A DNA stretch of 64,000 bases from Sipunculus nudus (lineage: Eukaryota; Annelida; Sipuncula; Golfingiida; Sipunculidae), in assembly GCA_026874595.1 (NCBI GenBank), contig CM049307.1, positions 248,001 through 312,000 of the forward strand, given 5' to 3'. Shown here piece after piece: positions 1 to 11,349 of the stretch (its first letter is position 1; each line of letters starts with the position of its first letter). The notes below the pieces were generated by a model. It was not told where the DNA came from. It did no database searches and saw only the letters and a program-made list of their open reading frames with translations. The translations under genes and the position numbers were made by a program.

Positions 1-1822
1 GACTACAGACAAGCAGGCAGTGTAACTACAACAGCCATCCTGGTGGAGACTACAGACAAGCAGGCAGTGTAACTGCAACAGCCATCCTGGTGGAGACTAC
101 AGACAGGCAGGCAGTGTAACTACAACCCAATCCGGGTCGAGACTACAGACAGGCAGGCAGTGTAACTACAACACCCATCCTGGTGGAGATTACAGACAGG
201 CAGGCAGTGTAGCTAGAACACCCATCCTTGTGGAGACTACAGACAAGCAGGCAGTGTAACTACAACAGCCATCCTGGTGGAGACTACAGACAAGCAGGCA
301 GTGTAACTACAACAGCCATCCTGGTGGAGACTACAGACAGGCTGGACGTGTAACTACAACACCCATCCTGGTGGAGATTACAGACAGGCAGGCAGTGTAG
401 CCAGAACACCCATCCTGGTCGAGACTACAGACAGGCAGGCAGTGTAACTACAACACCCATCCTGGTGGAGATTACAGACAGGCAGGCAGTGTAGCTAGAA
501 CACCCATCCTTGTGGAGACTACAGACAAGCAGGCAGTGTAACTACAACAGCCATCCTGGTGGAGACTACAGACAAGCAGGCAGTGTAACTACAACAGCCA
601 TCCTGGTGGAGACTACAGACAGGCTGGACGTGTAACTACAACACCCATCCTGGTGGAGATTACAGACAGGCAGGCAGCGTAGCCAGAACACCCATCCTGG
701 TGGAGACTACAGACAGGCAGGCAGTGTAACTGCAACAGCCATCCTGGTGGAAACTACAGATAAGCAGGCAGTGTAACTACAACAGCCATCCTGGTGGAGA
801 CTACAGACAGGCAGGCAGTGTAACTACAACAGCCACCCTGGTGGAGACTACAGACAGGCAGGCAGTGTAACTTCAACACCCATCCTGGTGGAGACTACAG
901 ACAGGCAGGCAGTGTAGCTAGAACACCCATCCTGGTGGAGACTTCAGACAAGCAGGCAGTGTTACTACAACAGCCATCCTGGTGGAGACTACAGACAGGC
1001 AGGCAATGTAACTACAACACCAATTCTTGTGGAGACTACAGACAGGCAGGCAGTGTAACTACAACAGCCATCCTGGTGGAGACTACAGACAGGCAGGCAG
1101 TGTAACTACAACACCCATCCTGGTGGAGATTACAGACAGGCAGGCAGTGTAGCTAGAACAGCCATCCTGGTGGAGACTACAGACAGGCAGGCAGTGTAAC
1201 TACAACACCAATCCTGGTGGAGACTACAGACAGGCAGGCAGTGTAACTACAACACCAATCCTGGTGGAGACTACAGACAGGCAGGCAGTGTACCTACAAC
1301 ACCCATCCTGGTGGAGACTACAGACAGGCAGGCAGTGTAGCTAGAACACCCATCCTGGTGGAGACTACAGACAGGCAGGCAGTGTAACTAGAACACCCAT
1401 CCTGGTGGAGATTACAGACAGGCAGGCAGTGTAGCTAGAACAGCCATCCTGGTGGAGACTACAGACAGGCAGGCAGTGTAACTACAACACCAATCCTGGT
1501 GGAGACTACAGACAGGCAGGCAGTGTAACTACAACACCCATCCTTGTGGAGATTACAGACAGGCAGGCAGTGTAGCTAGAACAGCCATCCTGGTGGAGAC
1601 TACAGACAGGCAGGCAGTGTAACTACAACACCAATCCTGGTGGAGACTACAGACAGGCAGGCAGTGTAACTACAACACCAATCCTGGTGAAGACTACAGA
1701 CAGGCAGGCAGTGTAACTACAACACCCATCCTGGTGGAGACTACAGACAGGCAGGCAGTGTAACTAGAACACCCATCCTGGTGGAGACTACAGACAGGCA
1801 GGCAGTGTAGCTAGAACACCCT
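1..1822. repeat. 47-bp minisatellite (about 39 copies, cut by the window edge)
   Basis: Head-to-tail units of 47 bp, each carrying GACTACAGACAGGCAGGCAG, then GTGTAACTACAAC and CATCCTGGTGG. Variants (acaagcagg/acaggcagg, gtaactac/gtagctag, cagccatcc/cacccatcc) recur in blocks. The stretch near 230-420 recurs near 512-700 with an offset of exactly 282 bp, which is six units, so there is a higher-order repeat. The array ends where the unit breaks into 'accctcatggcttt'. No open frame is kept. If PDRG1 continues leftwards, the array lies in its first intron or beyond its 3' end. Confidence 0.97.
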
Positions 1823-2753
1823 CATGGCTTTGACTAGGAAACAAATCTTCATTCTAGTAGGTTGAAAAGCAGAAACTCACATCTGTTATAACTACATGAC
1901 AGTTTTTCAGGACTGTTATCTGTTTTTTTGTGTAGATCAACTGCAGAAAATTACACCTTCATGAAAAAGCAGGTATTTTATACCCTTGTGTAAAAAACCT
2001 TTGTATGTTGGATTTCTGATATTAATGAGTGCAACTAAATATCTGGTAATGATCAGTGAGGTATCATAATCTGACACTGATAATGTCAGTGCACAAGAAG
2101 CTTGACCATGTATAAGCTTGATATTTAATTAGCAAGGAGACTAGGTACCCCAGCCTCATGTCTTCATGTTGTCAGCAGCCACTACCTTGTGTTCTACAAA
2201 CACCCCAATCAGGAACAGGCCCCTTGTATGGGGCAATTAGCAGGCATGCTTGATAAGCGGAGAGTCCAGTGGAGGAGGAGGACTGAATAACTTTGATCCA
2301 ATAGAGGATTTTCCTCTCAGGCTGTCATGACTGGTTGTAAAACGGTAGCCCCATGTCAATACTTGCATAAACATACATTTTTTACATACTCTTCAAACAT
2401 TCATTATCAGTAGTGAATAGAGAAACAAATCACAACACTACCCCACCCCAGCGAGAAACCAAATGAACATAAAGCTTTCATGCATTGAATCATGGGCCCC
2501 TTAAAACAAATTCTCAAATGGCCAACTGATATCACTTAATTATATCTAAATTAATTTATGCATTAAAGGACTGGATGTTTACATCTCACTCAGAATACGT
2601 GTTAATCTGTAATTATATGAAAGGACATGCTTTAAAGTTAACACTACCAAATAATAGTGCAGTTTAACTAAACATACAGCAAGAACTGCAGTTATTTGCA
2701 GTATTTTACAAGTTTTTTCTATGTTAATAACAGTTGTTTTACAGAGTAATGTA
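1823..2753. other. Unique-looking noncoding stretch
   Basis: No credible exon, RNA gene or repeat was seen between the 47-bp array and the first tandem-core element. Minus-strand reading found nothing resembling later PDRG1 exons. It is probably intronic sequence of that gene. Confidence 0.5.
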
Positions 2754-4185
2754 ACAAGTGACCCGTGGGTCATGACGCTCAGCCGACTGACATGTTGACA
2801 ATATGTCCTTGCACAGACAACTAATTAAGGTAATGTAGGTGGCATTATTGTTCATGCATATTAGCTTAAGTTCATCAAGATCCATAAAGTACAACAAATT
2901 TGATGACAAACCAACCTGCCTTTCATGATAAATCTGGCAATTTATGTGTATTTTGCATTATTTCTAGGGTGCTCATACATACCCCAAAACTCTGAAGAAC
3001 ATAGTTCACTGTGACCAAATTTCAGGTTTCTGGGGAGAACTTTTGAGGAACTCTCAGGATGTCAAGTTAGAAGATTATGATCTGTGCCCTACTTTGGTAT
3101 CAAATTTTCAATTATTCTGAGGGGTGCTAATGTTTATAAGCCCCATAGCTCAGAAAATATGGGTAACAGAGACCTAAATACATGTTTCCAAGGAGATTTT
3201 CATAGACCTCCCTGGATTTTAGGTTAGAAGATTCCAGGTCCAATGTTTATGATTTGTGCCCTGCTTTGGTATCAAATTTTTAATTATGATGGGGGTGCTT
3301 ATAAGCCCAATAGCTCAGAGAATATGGGTAACAGAGACCTAATTCAAGGTTTCCAAAAAGACTTTTCATGGACCTCTCTGGATGTAAAGTGAGAAGATTC
3401 CAGATCCAGCGGTTACGTTTGTGCCCTGTTAACAGATGACCACATCTTTTAAGGTCTCAAAAATAGAGAAAAAATCGAAAAAAATCGAAAAAATACAGGT
3501 GGCACCACCAGTCTGCAGAAACTGATGAAAAACTCCATGATGAATATCCATGCAAAGAATCATGGTGATCAAAGCATAAGTTGTTCAGATACTTGAGCTT
3601 TTGTATCAAATTTTTCATTATACTGGGGGGTACTTCGGAGCCCCATAGTTTGAAGAATATGGGTAACAGAGACCTAATTCCAGGTTTCCAAGAAGACTTA
3701 TAATGGACCTCTCTGGATGTAAAGTGAGAAGATTCCAGGTCCAGGGGTTACAATTTGTGCCCTGTTTACAGATGACGGCATCTTTTGAGGTCCCAAAAAT
3801 AGAGAAAAAAAAATCGTAAAAAATAGAAAAAATACAGGTGGCGCCACCAGTCTGCAGAAACTGATGAAACACTCCATGATCAATATCCATGCTGAGAATC
3901 ATGGTGATCAATGCATTAGTTGTTCAGATACTTGAGCTTTTGTATCAAATTTTTCATTATGCTGGGGGGTACTTTGGAGCCCCATAGTTTGAAGAATATG
4001 GGTAACAGAAACCTAATTCCAGGTTTCCAAGGAGATTTTGTATGGACCTGTCTGGATGTAAAGTTAGAAGATTCCAGGTCCAATGGTTACAATTTGTGCC
4101 TTGTTAACGGACAGACGGCCGGACGGACGACGGACAAAGAGTGATCGCTATAGCTCAGATGACTTACAGTCAGCTGAGCTAAAAA
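2754..4185 (-). mobile_element. Tandem-core element, copy 1 (minus orientation)
   Basis: Read on the minus strand it starts with TTTTTAGCTCAGCTGACT, followed by a foldback partner (AGTCATCTGAGCT) and a GTCC-rich tract. It then carries several roughly 340-bp core units, each with 'ggcacaaat', a 'taggtctctgttacccat' box and a 'ggtggcgccacct' box. It ends in GACCCACGGGTCACTTGT. The same two ends bound copies at 7014-9435, 57391-59618 and 61537-63101, which is why I treat it as one discrete element. It has no protein-coding capacity and is a non-autonomous element of unknown class. It lies downstream of the PDRG1 exon, inside what must be that gene's first intron. Confidence 0.75.
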
Positions 4186-4268
4186 CTAGGTTAATGAAAA
4201 TAGGAAAAAAAAAGAAAACAACCTGGGCGATCAACTGCAGAAAATGAGCTCCTGTTAAAACTACCCAC

Positions 4269-4396
4269 CTGACAGCTTCTCTGGTCTGTTGTCTCCTCCT
4301 GTCTAGATCGACAATCTGTTGACGGTCAGCCAGGATCTCCTCCGCAGTCTCCTCCACCTCCATCAGGTTCTGCAGCATCTTCCAGGATGAAGCCAT
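4269..4396 (-). CDS. PDRG1: PDRG1 homologue, first coding exon (partial gene)
   Basis: The minus-strand exon encodes 42 codons plus two bases and begins MASSWKMLQNLMEVEETAEE. It continues with ILADRQQIVDLDRRRQQTRE and ends at a clear donor, AG|GTGGGT. The block VEVEE.AEE.LAD..QIVDLD..R...RE matches my recollection of the N-terminus of p53 and DNA damage-regulated protein 1. PDRG1 is a small prefoldin-beta-like coiled-coil protein found with the R2TP/prefoldin-like co-chaperone complex and with RNA polymerase subunits. The visible residues are the first helix of the predicted coiled coil. Later exons must lie to the left; none was recognised down to base 1, so the gene is cut by the window. 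Its start codon is 517 bp from the GPANK1 stop codon on the same strand, so its promoter probably overlaps the GPANK1 3' flank. The family call rests on one exon but the match is dense. Confidence 0.8.
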
Positions 4397-4913
4397 CTTT
4401 CCAGGGCTGCAGATACAGGCCTCCAGTCAGAAGAACGCAAACACAGATACTTAATACAATACAAACCCATAATGACTACAGATGTGATTAAATTTGTTCA
4501 CTTGATATTTTTTTAGCCCATCCCTACAACTTATCTAAGACTTTCAGCTGCTGCTTTTGGGGTCTGAGTAATATCTGTCATCTCTTCCTCACTGGAAGTC
4601 ACCAGGTTCCATGTGTTTGAGATACCATTTTAGAGTGGCATGTGTGGTGAAATGGTGTTTATAAATGAACCTCCTTGCCTTGGTTGTAGAGTGTTAGTAT
4701 AGTATACCAGTAGATCACTTTTGTAGGAAATTACAGCCCAATATCATAGTAGTGAAGCCAAGCCAATTCTTCACAATTTATCTTTGTATGTAAGCAGTAT
4801 CTTGTCAAGACTATATATGCTGATAAATTGATCACATTCATAATAAAGATTGCAGAAAGAGGTTTAGATTTTCAAAGACAGTCATTTTTTTTCTAAAAAG
4901 CTTTCAATTATTT
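4397..4913 (-). other. Short GPANK1-PDRG1 intergenic region
   Basis: These 517 bases lie between two same-strand genes. They must hold the GPANK1 3' UTR and poly(A) site and the PDRG1 5' UTR and promoter. I saw no canonical AATAAA on the minus strand, no TATA box at a fitting distance, and no repeat. Confidence 0.5.
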
Positions 4914-6002
4914 TCAATCAAAGCCATGAAACTCTCTGCGGAAATTAACTTCAAACTGTTTATCTTTTCTTTCTTTCTTAGACCTCTGTCTTTTACTGAG
5001 TGTAGCAGTCCTCATCTTTCGTTCTCCTTTATTTACTGTTTCAATGGCATCTTTGTCCTTTGGCCCAAAATGAGTCACTCTAGCCGTTTTTGTTTCTGGC
5101 TTATTCCCAAGACCATGGCGATCCCTTTTAAGTACAGTTTTCACAGGAAATCTCTGACCTTGTCCTTTTGAACCCAACCCTTGTTCTTCATTCCAGCCGC
5201 TTCTTAACAGCATCTGGTAGCCTCTGTTACTGGCAGGTATTCCTAACATTGTTGGTTTGGGCTTGAGCTGACAGTTAAAAAGATGAACAGTGGATGTTTC
5301 ATGTTTATTTCTGGAAATATCCGTGAAGTTTCTCTGACAAATATCACAATAGAATTCTTGTGTCTTTCCTCCAGAATGGGTGGTTCCAGTTCTACCAGAT
5401 AAACCTGCATTGCTTATTTTCTCACTTTTTGATGGATTACCTTGAAGTAAATCTGTAAAGGTTTCTCTGTCTTTGTGAGAAAAATCTTTCATTAGATCAA
5501 ATACAGTTTTCCCAGCAGAATCAGTGACAGAAGCATCGGCTCCTGACTCCATTAACACCTGTACAGCTACCTTCTGCTTTGCCCTTATTGCACACATTAA
5601 AGGTGTCCATCCAAACTGATCTTTTTTATTAACATTGAAACCGTCTGAAAGGCATTTCTGCATTCCCTTAAGCTCTCCATCCTGAACAAATCGCAAGAAT
5701 TTGTAAAATGTAAGATCACTGTCAATACTGGTTAACGTCCTTGTTCCTTGAGGATTTGTACTGACAGATGCTGCATGTTTTTTTCTGCGTTTCTGCTTAC
5801 GGTGCCACATTGAGTCCCTTCTCTCACTATGTTCCAAAATGACCCTACTGTCATCCTCAGCAACAATATTTTCATAAAATTTTCTCACACTCTTGCCGTC
5901 TAATTCTTCCACATTTGAGCTACTTCCCTTTCTTTTCAAAGTTTTCTCTGAATCTTCGGTGTCTTGAGGTCTGATGAAAATGACCGGGTTGGTGACTGCC
6001 AT
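4914..6002 (-). CDS. GPANK1: G-patch domain and ankyrin repeat protein 1 homologue
   Basis: One uninterrupted minus-strand frame of 362 codons, close to the roughly 356 residues I recall for vertebrate GPANK1. Visible domains in order: a basic, low-complexity N-terminus with a Lys/Arg cluster near residues 68-76; ankyrin repeats at about 97-170 (GWTPLMCAIRAKQK, then VLMESGADASVTDSAGKT); a C2H2-like finger with C219, C222, H234 and H240 in FYCDICQRNF; a G-patch at about 258-299 (GYQMLLRSGWNEEQGLG, ending DRHGLG); and a basic C-terminal tail rich in Lys/Arg. G-patch proteins typically bind and activate DEAH-box RNA helicases, so a nuclear RNA-processing role is likely, but the specific function of this family is poorly known. 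The start is the first ATG (MAVTNPVIF). The coding part has no intron and no break. Both neighbouring repeats are outside the frame. Confidence 0.92.
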   Translation of the reverse strand: MAVTNPVIFIRPQDTEDSEKTLKRKGSSSNVEELDGKSVRKFYENIVAEDDSRVILEHSERRDSMWHRKQKRRKKHAASVSTNPQGTRTLTSIDSDLTFYKFLRFVQDGELKGMQKCLSDGFNVNKKDQFGWTPLMCAIRAKQKVAVQVLMESGADASVTDSAGKTVFDLMKDFSHKDRETFTDLLQGNPSKSEKISNAGLSGRTGTTHSGGKTQEFYCDICQRNFTDISRNKHETSTVHLFNCQLKPKPTMLGIPASNRGYQMLLRSGWNEEQGLGSKGQGQRFPVKTVLKRDRHGLGNKPETKTARVTHFGPKDKDAIETVNKGERKMRTATLSKRQRSKKERKDKQFEVNFRREFHGFD

Positions 6003-7013
6003 ATTTCTTTAACTCTACAACCAAAGACACTAAAATTGCACACTCATAAAGGAATAATTTAGTAATCCAAGCAGTCTTTTATGGCATTTGTCTTCAACAA
6101 GAGAAGAGTGATACCATATAAATACATACAATCAATTAACACAGTGATATTGTGACAAAAATAAATAAATCTGATAAAATTAAAGTTCTGAACAAGATAT
6201 TTAGCTGTTACTGGCATTACTACCTTCATCAATGTTCTTCTTGATCTACATTGGTTTAAAATATATTTTGTTCTGTTCACTGGAACCCCCTCCCCCTGAA
6301 AAAAATACCCAAGTTTTTCTCTGTCCACATCTTGTGTATAACTCTCTTTAGGTCTTCACCTAAACCATCAATCATCATGCGCGAGGCATTCTATAAATAT
6401 AGTATAACGGACTACTTCGTATGAAAGGGGTCTGACTTCAGGTGTAACGTATGTTATGTGCTTCGTATGACAGTGGTCTGACCTCCCCAGTTGCATTCTT
6501 AACCTGCGTTACATTATGCTAACACAAACTTTGAGCAGGTCATAATGACCAAGCTTTAGGCTGCTATGCTGACCCATACCATGTGAGAACACTAGATAAC
6601 CACAACAACTGTTGTATGATCGTTCAAGAGACTGGGGTTGCTTATATGAACATGTTAACTGTACTTAAATTGGGATCGTCCAAAACACAGAAATTCCGCA
6701 GGATGCCCCATAATACCGGCCTAAATTTTCAATAAAATACCCTTCAGATAGTTGCTTTAGATGATTATGGGATATGGTCACGTCTGTCAATGGTCATATT
6801 TTGATCGAGTTGAGGGAGAAATTGAGTTTCTGATCAATAACTGCCATGCTAGGGATTAAGCTAAACGAGCGTTATCTTTTACCTTAAGTATCATGGAATC
6901 TAAATACCCCGTAATCAACCTGTGGAAAATTTAGTATTATAAATAATTATTTTTTAAAGCTACATTTACCAATATTGGCCTCAGTGTTTGCATATATTTT
7001 AAGACAAGTGACC
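6003..7013. other. GPANK1 upstream region
   Basis: This should contain the GPANK1 promoter and 5' UTR, but I see no confident core-promoter motif. A short imperfect direct repeat is present at about 6413-6485 (cttcgtatga...ggtctgac twice). Otherwise it is AT-rich single-copy-looking sequence with no supported exon. Confidence 0.4.
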
Positions 7014-9435
7014 CATGGGTCATGACGCTCAGCTGCCAAGCATGACCTGTGACATCATGGACTGAGATTCACAACTTCCAGTCAAATTTTGAAGAACCAA
7101 TTTGCCAATTTGTTGAAAATTTTCTATGACAACAGAAATATATATCACCTATGTCTGGTTAAAACACAGTGAATTGATGGTCTGAGGAAAATGCATGATT
7201 GTTAAGCTATCAGGAACTATTCCAACAGCTTGCTTGAAACCTGTCAGTCTCAAAAGGAACACCACAAAGGGCAAATATAAGATCAAAATATATAGCAAAA
7301 ATCAAGAAAATACATGCAAGAATTATTGAGAAACAGGTGCTTCTGTGTGAATTTTTATTCAATACAAGCCAACTGTACTGCACTTTTATAAATGATGGTA
7401 ATATTTATTCAGAAATATTTGACCCAATCCTTTACACGATTACATAAATATACATCCAACTGCATTCACTTTAACTGTTCTTGAGATAAAATGATCAAAA
7501 GGAATTAAAAGATGGTTGCCTGGTGTCCATATTGGACATCTGACAAGTCTGAAAGCAGACAACAAACATTCTCTAAATCGGACCAAACATTAAAGAAAAA
7601 TTACTGAAACTGCACTGAAGAAAGAATTTCTAAGGTGGCTAACTGGCAGACATAATGGATCTCTGACAAGTATGACATTTGATATCCCACATTCTCCAAT
7701 AAGAGACCAAACTTGGGGCAAATTATCCAGTAATGGATGCCCAAAATAATTCAAAAGGCATGTCCAGGCCCTCATATCAGATTTATAGATATGCAATTGT
7801 AAAAAGTGTAAGTCCAGTATTTTTTATTATCACTCTGCTTTTCAATGGGGTCAGCAGGGTAGGTAAACTGCCAAACCTGAAAGAAAAGAAATGCAGAAAG
7901 CATGACTAAGAGTCTTGAAATAAAACAAAAAGCCATCCTAAATCAAGGTACACATCCACATATTATGAGAAAAAACACTTGCTTTTATATGTGGTGATAT
8001 ATATTAAAATATTCAGATATCTAGGAAACTAAGTTTATTGCTAGGATTCCATAAAATAAACTGCAAAATGTTCCCATCATCTTATAAATCAGTAGCTAAA
8101 CCTTAATACTATACTCTCATAGTCTTAATGCCTGGCTGAAGCATTCTGACAACAGTGTTTTTGTTATGAAGCAACGAGGTACTTATCACTGAGCCTTATC
8201 ACTTAATAGGCTGATACAAAAGGGAGTCATATGTCACCAGTGTCACTCACAATTACAGCCACACAGGGAGATGTACCAGCTGGAGTGGGATGGTTATATA
8301 TACAAGAAAAATAGAGATGGTCTATAAAATAAGTAATTGTGAACATCCCTGACCTATGACCTTGGCCTTTTGCCCATATATCAACTGGATTCTTTCTAAA
8401 TGATGGGTAACTACTAACCACTTAAATCTAGTGTAATTACTTTGCAACCAATGGGTGAATAACTTTGACCTGCAACCTTTAACCTGCTGACCAGCTGACC
8501 CCAAAATCAATAAGTTATTTATTCAAGCAAAAAGACCCATAAATATGAAGTTTGAGTCAAACTGAGTGATGCATAGATGTGGCATATGTGAAAGACTGAA
8601 GGTTTGGGTTGAACAGTTACACCTGAAATATGCTCACAAGCATTTAGAACAATTAAATATTGTGACCTTGACCTTTGACTTTTTGACCTCAACATCAATA
8701 GGCTTCTTCCCTTATTGGTAAGTAAGCCATATATGACAGATTGAAGGTACAGATTGAAAAGTTTGCCTGAAAAAGACTCCACGCAAGAAGTGGGTGCTGT
8801 GAACTTGACCTTTGACCTCAAAATCAACAGGTCTTTTCCCCTGTTGGCAGAGAAGCGATATCAGTGCTGGAAGGTTTGGAATGAAAAGTCTAGCTTGAAA
8901 TGTGTCCACAACCTTTTCAAAGAAGTGGATCCTGTGACCCTGACCTTTGACCTTGTGACCTCAAAATCTATAGGATTCTTCTCCAACTTAGTAGGTAAGC
9001 TATATGTGAAAGATCAAAGAATTGGGATGAAAGGGTTGGCTTAAAATGCATCCACAGGCTTTTCAAAGAAGAGGCCCCTGTGACCTTGACCTTTGACCTT
9101 TTGACCTAAAAAAATTATGGTTCTTCCCCTGTTGGTAGGTGAGCTGTATGTGAAAGATGGAAGGTTTAGGATGAAAATTTTGTCTCAAAGAGTTATTTCT
9201 GGGGGTGCAAACACACCCCATAACTTCGAAAATATAGGTCGCAGTGACCTAATTTCAGGTTTGCAAGGAGATCTTTTTATAACCTCTAAGACTGCATAGG
9301 GTTCATGGCCCTAGCCCCTACGGTTACGATTTGTGCCCTGCTAACGGCCGGCCGGCCGGACGGACAGACGGAAGGACGCCAGACAAAGACCCATGGCTAT
9401 AGCCCAGCATGACTGAAAGTCAGCTGAGCTAAAAA
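7014..9435 (-). mobile_element. Tandem-core element, copy 2 with a different interior
   Basis: It has the same termini as copy 1: ACAAGTGACCCATGGGTC at the left, and CAGCTGAGCTAAAAA with its foldback partner and a GGCCGGCCGGACGGAC tract at the right. Only the part near 9190-9340 resembles the 340-bp core of the other copies. Most of the interior is other repeat material: an approximately 80-bp imperfect duplication near 7500-7760, and a tandem series of roughly 140 bp at about 8230-9180. It is either a composite element or an element that captured other repeats. Confidence 0.6.
8230..9180 (+). repeat. About 140-bp tandem repeat carrying TGACCT boxes
   Basis: Each unit has a cluster such as TGACCTTGACCTTTGACC, then 'tcaaaatcaatagg', a 'cttcccctgttggtaggt' box and 'gtgaaagat..aggtt'. 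The Gly-free 'ttggtaggt' box recurs near 8704, 8834, 8978 and 9122, so spacing is about 130-144 bp. Reverse-complement relatives occur at 23790-24350. Confidence 0.75.
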
Positions 9436-9800
9436 CTGCTGATTAACCTTGACTATTCCCTAATTACTGAAGGCTATGGGATTAGAAAAGTGTGGCATCA
9501 CTGTTGTTTGTTTAGGAGTTATGCATATGCCTAAACTGTTAGAGTTGTAAGCATATTTTCTTGTTCTTAAACAAATGATAAATTACATGTGTTTGTAAAT
9601 GTGTAAACTGAAAACTGAGTTAAATATTGGGAATGATTTTAAACAACCCTTTTATCCCTGACTCCAATTTTATCACTCATCCAAAATTTAATATATAAAC
9701 TTGTAATATATACACTGGATATGTCTGTAAAATTTAAAAAAAAAAAAAAAATTTTTTTCCAGTATCTTATATGTAAAGAACAAATGGAACATTCCGCTAC
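9436..9800. other. AT-rich spacer
   Basis: No gene seen. It includes an A-run next to a T-run near 9734-9760 that can fold back, just before the retroelement relic. Confidence 0.4.
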
Positions 9801-10001
9801 ACACCCACTGTAGATTTACCCTGCTGAATCCACCCTCTCTGACTAGTGAGAGTATGTTGGTGATCAGGAGGCCTCCAGCCCATGAGACCCAGCAGGCACA
9901 GTTGTGTTTGAGCTTTCAAACAGTACAGATGTGCCGAGTGTTAGTGCCACAAGACTACAGCCGTTTACACACAGTGTATACACTCAGTGTAAATAAGCGC
10001 T

Positions 10002-11349
10002 ATGGAAAGAGGCTTCCTTATCTACTATATCACTGATACCATCCTGAATAATCGGATACTACGCCTGAGATACATCACAGAGACGTTCCTAGGGGTGGAA
10101 TTTGACACTATTGCAGTGACCAGAGACCGCTTGTATCTACATCCGGAGACACAAGATGCAAGTCAGCAACTACTTGACCTGAATAGATGGAGGGCAACCA
10201 GAGTATTTGAAAACATTACAGAAGTTACTATGACTACACATAGACCGAAGAAACGATTTACCAAGGCCAAGAAACTTGAATTTCCAGTCGTTATGAAGGG
10301 CGTCCGAGTGGAGATTACAGAGTTCGAACTAGTTAAAGCTGAATCCCACTACAGCCATTCGACTGAGAAACAGACAGGGCCAAGCGACAATGAGGGTCAA
10401 GTTGATCTATTCAGACTAAGCGACAGCAACACAAGCACTAGTGAATGGGACCGCCATTGGACCGGAACGGTTCCGCATGGAACAATACAGAGCCATTATC
10501 ATCGATTTCTGTGGACGGTGTCTCCATTGGGGGCACCCAAGCAGAAGTTGTAACAACAAAGCCAGGTGCTACAAATGTGCAAGTGAAGACCACACTACCA
10601 GACAATGTACAACTACTCAACCGATTTGTGGGAATTGTGATGGAAACCATTCAACAGCCTGCTGGAGGTGCGAGTATTTTCGCCAATTTAAGAAGAATTA
10701 CCATCAAACAACAACAAATAGGACTGTAACTGAAACAACACAGAAAAGTCAGCAGAACGCCATTTCTATGGAAGTGGAGCACACAACAATGACCACCCAC
10801 CTGTCATGACCACCCACTTACCAAACAACAGAAGTTCAAGCTACAGCCAAAACGAAAATCAAGACCACCCAGACAGGGATTAAAACTACCAAGTCAGCTT
10901 GCATGCCGACTAAAAGACCACCCAAAGTACAGCATCAGACTACCTAGACAACGCCAATGATGACGTCAGTGGCGACCCAGACAGAACCAACACAAGCAGT
11001 AGCGAGATGTCTATCCTATAACAGCAAAGATACTAATGCAGAGACAGCATCTTCAGATGACGAATATAAGGATTGCCAGGAAGAAGAGCCAACTTTCCAG
11101 CCTACAGCAGAAGACTACAACTTCATAAGACAGTATGAAATATTTAAGCGACAGCAGCAAGGATTGCCACCCAGCTCACCATTTACAGACCGTCTTGAAG
11201 CAGGGGAAGATATAGAGTCCATTTCTAGATCACTACCTAATCCACCACCAGTCAGCTCCAGAACAAGTGTAAACCAGCAACAAGTCAGTGCCAGAACAAC
11301 TACAAACCTGGAAAAAACTAAGAAGAAGAAGAGACCCAGGTGGAAGTAA
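10002..11349 (+). pseudogene. Decayed retroelement gag/ORF1-like gene with zinc knuckles
   Basis: Three open stretches follow each other on the plus strand. The first (10002-10553, frame 3) has a segment resembling the nucleic-acid-binding region that precedes zinc knuckles in ORF1 proteins (GVRVEITEFELVKAE). The second (10441-10809, frame 1) holds three knuckle-like motifs: CGRCLHWGHPSRSC, CYKCASEDHTTRQC and CGNCDGNHSTAC. The third (10957-11349, same frame 1) is a polar, Ser/Thr/Gln-rich tail ending in a Lys/Arg cluster. A frame change near 10441-10550 and an in-frame stop at about 10807 split it, so it is not intact as read. Zinc-knuckle gag proteins package element RNA. No reverse transcriptase is visible nearby, so I cannot assign it to a LINE or LTR class; the C-x2-C triple arrangement favours a non-LTR ORF1. 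I give no restored reading. Confidence 0.65.

Noticed and set aside
1-1822. CRISPR-like array
   Set aside because: Units are contiguous without unique spacers and the DNA is clearly animal. The same holds for all other arrays here.
4926-5171. 81-codon plus-strand frame
   Set aside because: Shadow of the GPANK1 coding sequence.
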